Source: Candidatus Cloacimonadota bacterium
GTDB lineage: Bacteria > Cloacimonadota > Cloacimonadia > JGIOTU-2
Direction: 5' to 3'
NCBI GenBank assembly: GCA_014384665.1
Contig: JACNFI010000432.1
Span: 1-9,795, forward strand
Length of the DNA stretch: 9,795 nucleotides
Positions 7,136-9,795 of this stretch are shown here, in pieces. Under the pieces are notes generated by a model that was not told where the DNA came from, searched no databases, and was given only the letters and a program-made list of their open reading frames with translations. Within the stretch, counting starts at the first letter, position 1. The number at the start of each line of letters is the position of its first letter. Both the position numbers and the translations under genes were made by a program.

Positions 7136-8239
7136 GAAAAATTCTAAACTTAATTGGAAAAAACGCAAGAGGAGAAATTGTATGAGTAGATATTTAACTA
7201 TGAACCGAATAGAATTTGCAGTTACATACCTATGCAACGCAAGATGTAAACACTGTTATTCTATCTTGGGTAAAGAAACATTTCCCAAACATATTAATAA
7301 ATCACTCGCTGTAAAAATTGTTAGAAAAGTTGGCGAGAAGTATGCTCCTAAATCAATTATGACTTTTGGTGGAGAGCCTTTATTATTTCCTGAAATTGTA
7401 TGTGCTATTCATGAAGAAGCTATGAATGTAGGAATTCCTTATAGAGAAGTAATTACAAATGCTTATTGGTCGAAGGATGCCAAAAGAATTGAAAAAATAG
7501 CCAAAAATTTAGCAAGATCTGGAGTAAATAATATTTATGTTTCTGTTGATGCTTTTCATCAGGAACAAATTCCTCTTGATATTGTTAGAAAGACAATTGA
7601 GTTATGTTTACAGGAAGGTATTGAGAATATAATATTGAACCCTTGTTGGGTAGTTTCTGAAGATGATAATAACCAATATAATCAAGAGACCAAATCTATT
7701 TTGAAAGAGTTTAAAGACTTATCTATAAAGAAATCTGAAGCGGATCTAGTAGAACCAGATGGATTGGCTCTTATAAATTTGAAAGAATTCTTACCACCAA
7801 AGGGAAAAATCCCTCAAGGTAGATGCGGTGATATGCCATATACAGACCCGCTTGATTCTGTAAAAGGTATATGTGTCGAGCCCGATGGGAAAATAGCTGT
7901 TTGCAATGATTTTTATATTGGGAACTCTTTCGAAAGAGAAATTATCGAGATTATAGAGAGTTACGATCCGTTTAAGATACCAGAAATGAAAGCAATCATT
8001 GAGAATGGTATGGAAGGATTACTAAATTGGGCAAAGACAAGAGGTGTGGAACCTGACAAAGAAGGATATTACAATATTTGTCATATGTGTACTGATATTC
8101 GGAAGAGGGTAAACAAAACATTAAATTGAGGACTAATATCAGTAAGATGTTCAGGATTCATCGTCTAACAGCGGATAAAAGGGAAATCCTATATTTCCCC
8201 AAATCCCGACAAGTCGGGACTCCACAAACACGCGAGACA
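7130..8239 (+). mobile_element. Integron gene cassette 3 (radical SAM protein)
   Basis: A 1,110-bp cassette starting at TTAGACG (after G7129). Its 3' core GTCTAAC (8163-8169) is the exact reverse complement of its start GTTAGAC. The downstream boundary is less certain: the best-fitting junction is A8239|TTATCC, where the normally invariant G of the attC core is A. It carries one gene preceded by a 52-bp leader with a strong Shine-Dalgarno. Confidence 0.75.
7182..8129 (+). CDS. Radical SAM protein with SPASM-like C-terminus
   Basis: A 315-residue radical SAM enzyme; its substrate cannot be deduced. The [4Fe-4S] cluster motif is CNARCKHC (Cys18, Cys22, Cys25), preceded by the strand FAVTYL. 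The SAM-binding GGEP motif is at 63-66 (MTFGGEPLLF), and ISVD-type strand signals occur at YVSVDAFH (119-126). The C-terminal part has five further cysteines (215, 231, 241, 300, 303), including GICVEPDGKIAVCNDF followed by YIGN and an ICHMC pair. This resembles the SPASM/twitch auxiliary-cluster region of enzymes that modify peptides or proteins. AGAGGAG (7168-7174) lies 7 bp before ATG 7182, favouring it over ATG 7200. The gene is the only cargo of cassette 3. A peptide-maturase role is suggested by the family, but no precursor peptide gene is visible nearby. Confidence 0.87.
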   Translation: MSRYLTMNRIEFAVTYLCNARCKHCYSILGKETFPKHINKSLAVKIVRKVGEKYAPKSIMTFGGEPLLFPEIVCAIHEEAMNVGIPYREVITNAYWSKDAKRIEKIAKNLARSGVNNIYVSVDAFHQEQIPLDIVRKTIELCLQEGIENIILNPCWVVSEDDNNQYNQETKSILKEFKDLSIKKSEADLVEPDGLALINLKEFLPPKGKIPQGRCGDMPYTDPLDSVKGICVEPDGKIAVCNDFYIGNSFEREIIEIIESYDPFKIPEMKAIIENGMEGLLNWAKTRGVEPDKEGYYNICHMCTDIRKRVNKTLN

Positions 8240-8245
8240 TTATCC
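8163..8245 (+). repeat. attC-like site of cassette 3, degenerate R' core
   Basis: The R'' core GTCTAAC (8163-8169) is intact. The presumed R' core is ATTATCC (8239-8245), where GTTRRRY is expected. The inner region has two perfect 7-bp hairpins, gggaaat/atttccc (8181-8199) and tcccgac-aa-gtcggga (8204-8219). The arm cggataa (8172-8178) is complementary to ttatccg (8240-8246), which lies at and beyond the crossover rather than before it. The left half is shared with the first attC and the right half with the second. An alternative R' is GCGAGAC (8232-8238), which pairs less well with the rule. Confidence 0.65.
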
Positions 8246-8262
8246 GAAAAAAAATAATCTAA

Positions 8263-8919
8263 ATGAAAGAGCAATATTTCACATCAGAAACAATTGAGCA
8301 GAAGTCAAAACAAATGCTTGAGAAAGTAAGAAAATATATTTCTGAGCAGAAATTCAGATTTATACCTGCTCGGTCTACTTTATTAGTTGTGGATATGCAG
8401 GACTATTTCATAAAAGAGCTCTCTCACGCCTATGTTCCAAGTATCAGAACAATAATCCCAAGAATAAAAAAACTGATAGATGCTTATTCAAAATATAATT
8501 TTCCAGTAATTTTTACAAGACATCTCAATACCAAACAAAATGCCAATCTTATGTCAAAATGGTGGAATGATTTGATAACAGAAGAAAACCCTTTGAGCCA
8601 GATTAGTGCTGAATTTGATATTTCAAAAGGAATTGTTCTTAAAAAAAGCCAGTATGATGCGTTTTATGAAACTTCATTAGAGAAAATTCTGAGAGAGAAA
8701 GAGATAAGTCAGATTGTGATTTGTGGAGTGATGACCCATCTCTGCTGTGAAACCACAACCCGTTCCGCATTCATACGAGGATTTGAGGTTTTTTTCACTA
8801 TTGATTGCACAGCAACATACAATGAAAATTTTCATTTATCCTCTCTTATGAATCTTGCTCACGGATTTGCTATACCAGTTCTTTCAAACGAAATAATAAA
8901 ATCAGTATTGAGAAAATGA
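8263..8919 (+). CDS. Isochorismatase-family cysteine hydrolase
   Basis: A 218-residue cytoplasmic hydrolase of the isochorismatase/nicotinamidase superfamily. Members cleave amides such as nicotinamide or N-carbamoylsarcosine, or the vinyl ether of isochorismate, through an Asp-Lys-Cys triad. The triad is visible: Asp44 in LLVVDMQDYF, Lys128 in LKKSQYDAF and a cysteine pair in GVMTHLCCETTTRSAF (Cys161 the likely nucleophile). GVM marks the family's conserved cis-peptide. The segment DCTATYNENFHLSSLMNLAHGFA (about 181-203) is typical of the isochorismatase-like branch. The substrate is not predictable; nicotinamidase identity is not supported. About 35 residues precede the first strand, longer than usual. 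The start at 8263 has no clear Shine-Dalgarno and lies only 23 bp past the attC crossover. The stop overlaps the next start (ATGA, 8916-8919), implying translational coupling. Confidence 0.88.
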   Translation: MKEQYFTSETIEQKSKQMLEKVRKYISEQKFRFIPARSTLLVVDMQDYFIKELSHAYVPSIRTIIPRIKKLIDAYSKYNFPVIFTRHLNTKQNANLMSKWWNDLITEENPLSQISAEFDISKGIVLKKSQYDAFYETSLEKILREKEISQIVICGVMTHLCCETTTRSAFIRGFEVFFTIDCTATYNENFHLSSLMNLAHGFAIPVLSNEIIKSVLRK

Positions 8920-9795
8920 AAGTTGAAGATGTTGTCATTATCGGTTCAGGTCCTGCTGGAATTGCTACAGCAATCCAAATTAAACGCTATGGAATGAATC
9001 CAATTATTTTAGAAAAAAATGCAATTGGTGGACTCTTAAAAAATGCAAATTTTGTGGAAAATTATCCTGGATTTCCAGATGGAATAAGCGGATTACAACT
9101 TATAGAACTTCTTAAAAAACATTTAGTAACTGCTGCCGTTAAAGTCAGTTATGAAAATGTATTAAAATTGAGACTTGACGACAATTTGTTTCGCACAAAG
9201 ACAAATACTAGAATGATAACATCCAGAAAAATTGTAATCGCATCAGGCACAAAGCCAAAAAAAATACCAAACCTTTCTATTTCTGATGATGTAAAAAATA
9301 AAATATTCTATGAAATTTATCCATTGTTTGGAATTAAAGACAAGAAAATTATCATCATTGGTGCAGGGGACGCTGCATTTGATTATGCTCTAAATCTTGG
9401 GAAAAATAATACGGTTTGTATTCTCAATAGGGGAAAAACTGCAAAATGTCTTCCTCTCTTATGGCAAAGGGCAAGGAAATCGTCTAAAATTTCTTATTAT
9501 AATGAGACAGAGATTTTAAAAATTATCAATAGTTCTGATGAAAGATTACTTCTTGAATGCAAAACCCCAAAACGAATTTCAAAGTTTTATGCCGATTATG
9601 TAATATTCGCAATTGGCAGAGAGCCACAACTTGATTTCTTATCCGAAGATATAAAGAAAAATGTAAAGGAATTAGAAAGGAAAAAACTCCTTTATTTTGT
9701 TGGCGATGTAAAAAATGAAATTTATAGACAAACTGGTATCTGCGTTGGAGATGGAGTCAAAACAGCAATGAAAATCTATAGAGATTTTGAGGGAC
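8916..9795 (+). CDS. Thioredoxin-reductase-like flavoprotein without CxxC (3' end cut off)
   Basis: The visible 293 residues form a two-dinucleotide-binding-domain pyridine nucleotide oxidoreductase that continues past the window, though little should be missing. The FAD-binding motif is IIGSGPAGIATA (8-19), followed by the thioredoxin-reductase-like ENYPGFPDGISG (48-59). The NAD(P)H motif is IIIIGAGDAA (145-154), then FAIGREPQ (231-238). The FAD-closing GD is in YFVGDVKNE (260-268), and ICVGDGVKTAMKIY follows. Where thioredoxin reductases carry the active-site CxxC just before the NADPH domain, this protein reads FYEIYP (131-136), with no cysteine. It therefore cannot reduce thioredoxin by the usual mechanism. 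Ferredoxin/flavodoxin-NADP reductase or another electron-transfer role is more likely. Its ATG overlaps the stop of the hydrolase gene by 4 bp, so the two are probably made together. Confidence 0.88.
   Translation, partial: MKVEDVVIIGSGPAGIATAIQIKRYGMNPIILEKNAIGGLLKNANFVENYPGFPDGISGLQLIELLKKHLVTAAVKVSYENVLKLRLDDNLFRTKTNTRMITSRKIVIASGTKPKKIPNLSISDDVKNKIFYEIYPLFGIKDKKIIIIGAGDAAFDYALNLGKNNTVCILNRGKTAKCLPLLWQRARKSSKISYYNETEILKIINSSDERLLLECKTPKRISKFYADYVIFAIGREPQLDFLSEDIKKNVKELERKKLLYFVGDVKNEIYRQTGICVGDGVKTAMKIYRDFEG

Noticed and set aside
6958..7185. Plus-strand open frame spanning the end of cassette 2 and its attC
   Set aside because: It is an alternative frame of the fusion gene and recombination site, with a basic low-quality product and no ribosome binding site.
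5018..8221. Repeated 24-base blocks as a CRISPR array
   Set aside because: Each block occurs only twice, far apart and with genes between. Both lie inside attC sites.
8263..8919. Nicotinamidase (pncA)
   Set aside because: The triad fits the superfamily, but I cannot see the nicotinamidase metal-binding pattern. The GVMTHLCCETT region is closer to the isochorismatase-like branch.
8916..9795. True thioredoxin reductase (trxB)
   Set aside because: The redox-active CxxC is absent at the expected place (residues 131-136).

Overview
The window is AT-rich bacterial DNA. It consists of a conserved chromosomal stretch interrupted by a small integron gene-cassette array. The organism is not identifiable with certainty. 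A FlgD/type IX-like C-terminal domain on a lipoprotein, very AT-rich intergenic DNA and palindromes of the form tcccgac-aa-gtcggga would fit an FCB-group lineage (Cloacimonadota, Marinimicrobia, Bacteroidota relatives). That placement is an inference of low confidence.

Layout. Positions 1-129 hold only hairpins and a G-rich string. On the minus strand, a probable two-gene unit encodes a lipoprotein with a FlgD-like C-terminal domain (2164-3288) followed by NAD-dependent DNA ligase LigA (130-2127). A divergent intergenic region with plausible promoters on both strands separates these from RNase HI on the plus strand (3579-4025).

From 4138 to 8239 lie three consecutive integron cassettes, all in the same orientation: (1) a TauE/SafE-type membrane transporter, (2) a large single-chain fusion of a SAM methyltransferase with a D-Ala-D-Ala-ligase-like ATP-grasp enzyme, and (3) a radical SAM protein with a SPASM-like cysteine-rich C-terminus. 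The evidence is that each cassette's first bases (GTTAGCA, GTTAGGC, GTTAGAC) are the exact reverse complement of the core ending the same cassette (TGCTAAC, GCCTAAC, GTCTAAC), and an attC-type palindromic region follows each gene. No integrase gene is present and no attC precedes the first cassette. The array is therefore either a cluster of attC sites lacking an integrase or the end of a longer array.

After the third attC come an isochorismatase-family cysteine hydrolase (8263-8919) and, overlapping it by 4 bp, a thioredoxin-reductase-like flavoprotein that lacks the CxxC redox motif and runs off the window (8916-9795). These may be the original chromosomal neighbours of rnhA or a further cassette whose end lies outside.

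How the genes relate: ligA and rnhA are DNA-maintenance housekeeping genes. The three cassettes are accessory cargo that need not cooperate, although a ligase/methyltransferase, a radical SAM enzyme and an exporter together would resemble a small modification pathway. The last two genes look like a translationally coupled pair.
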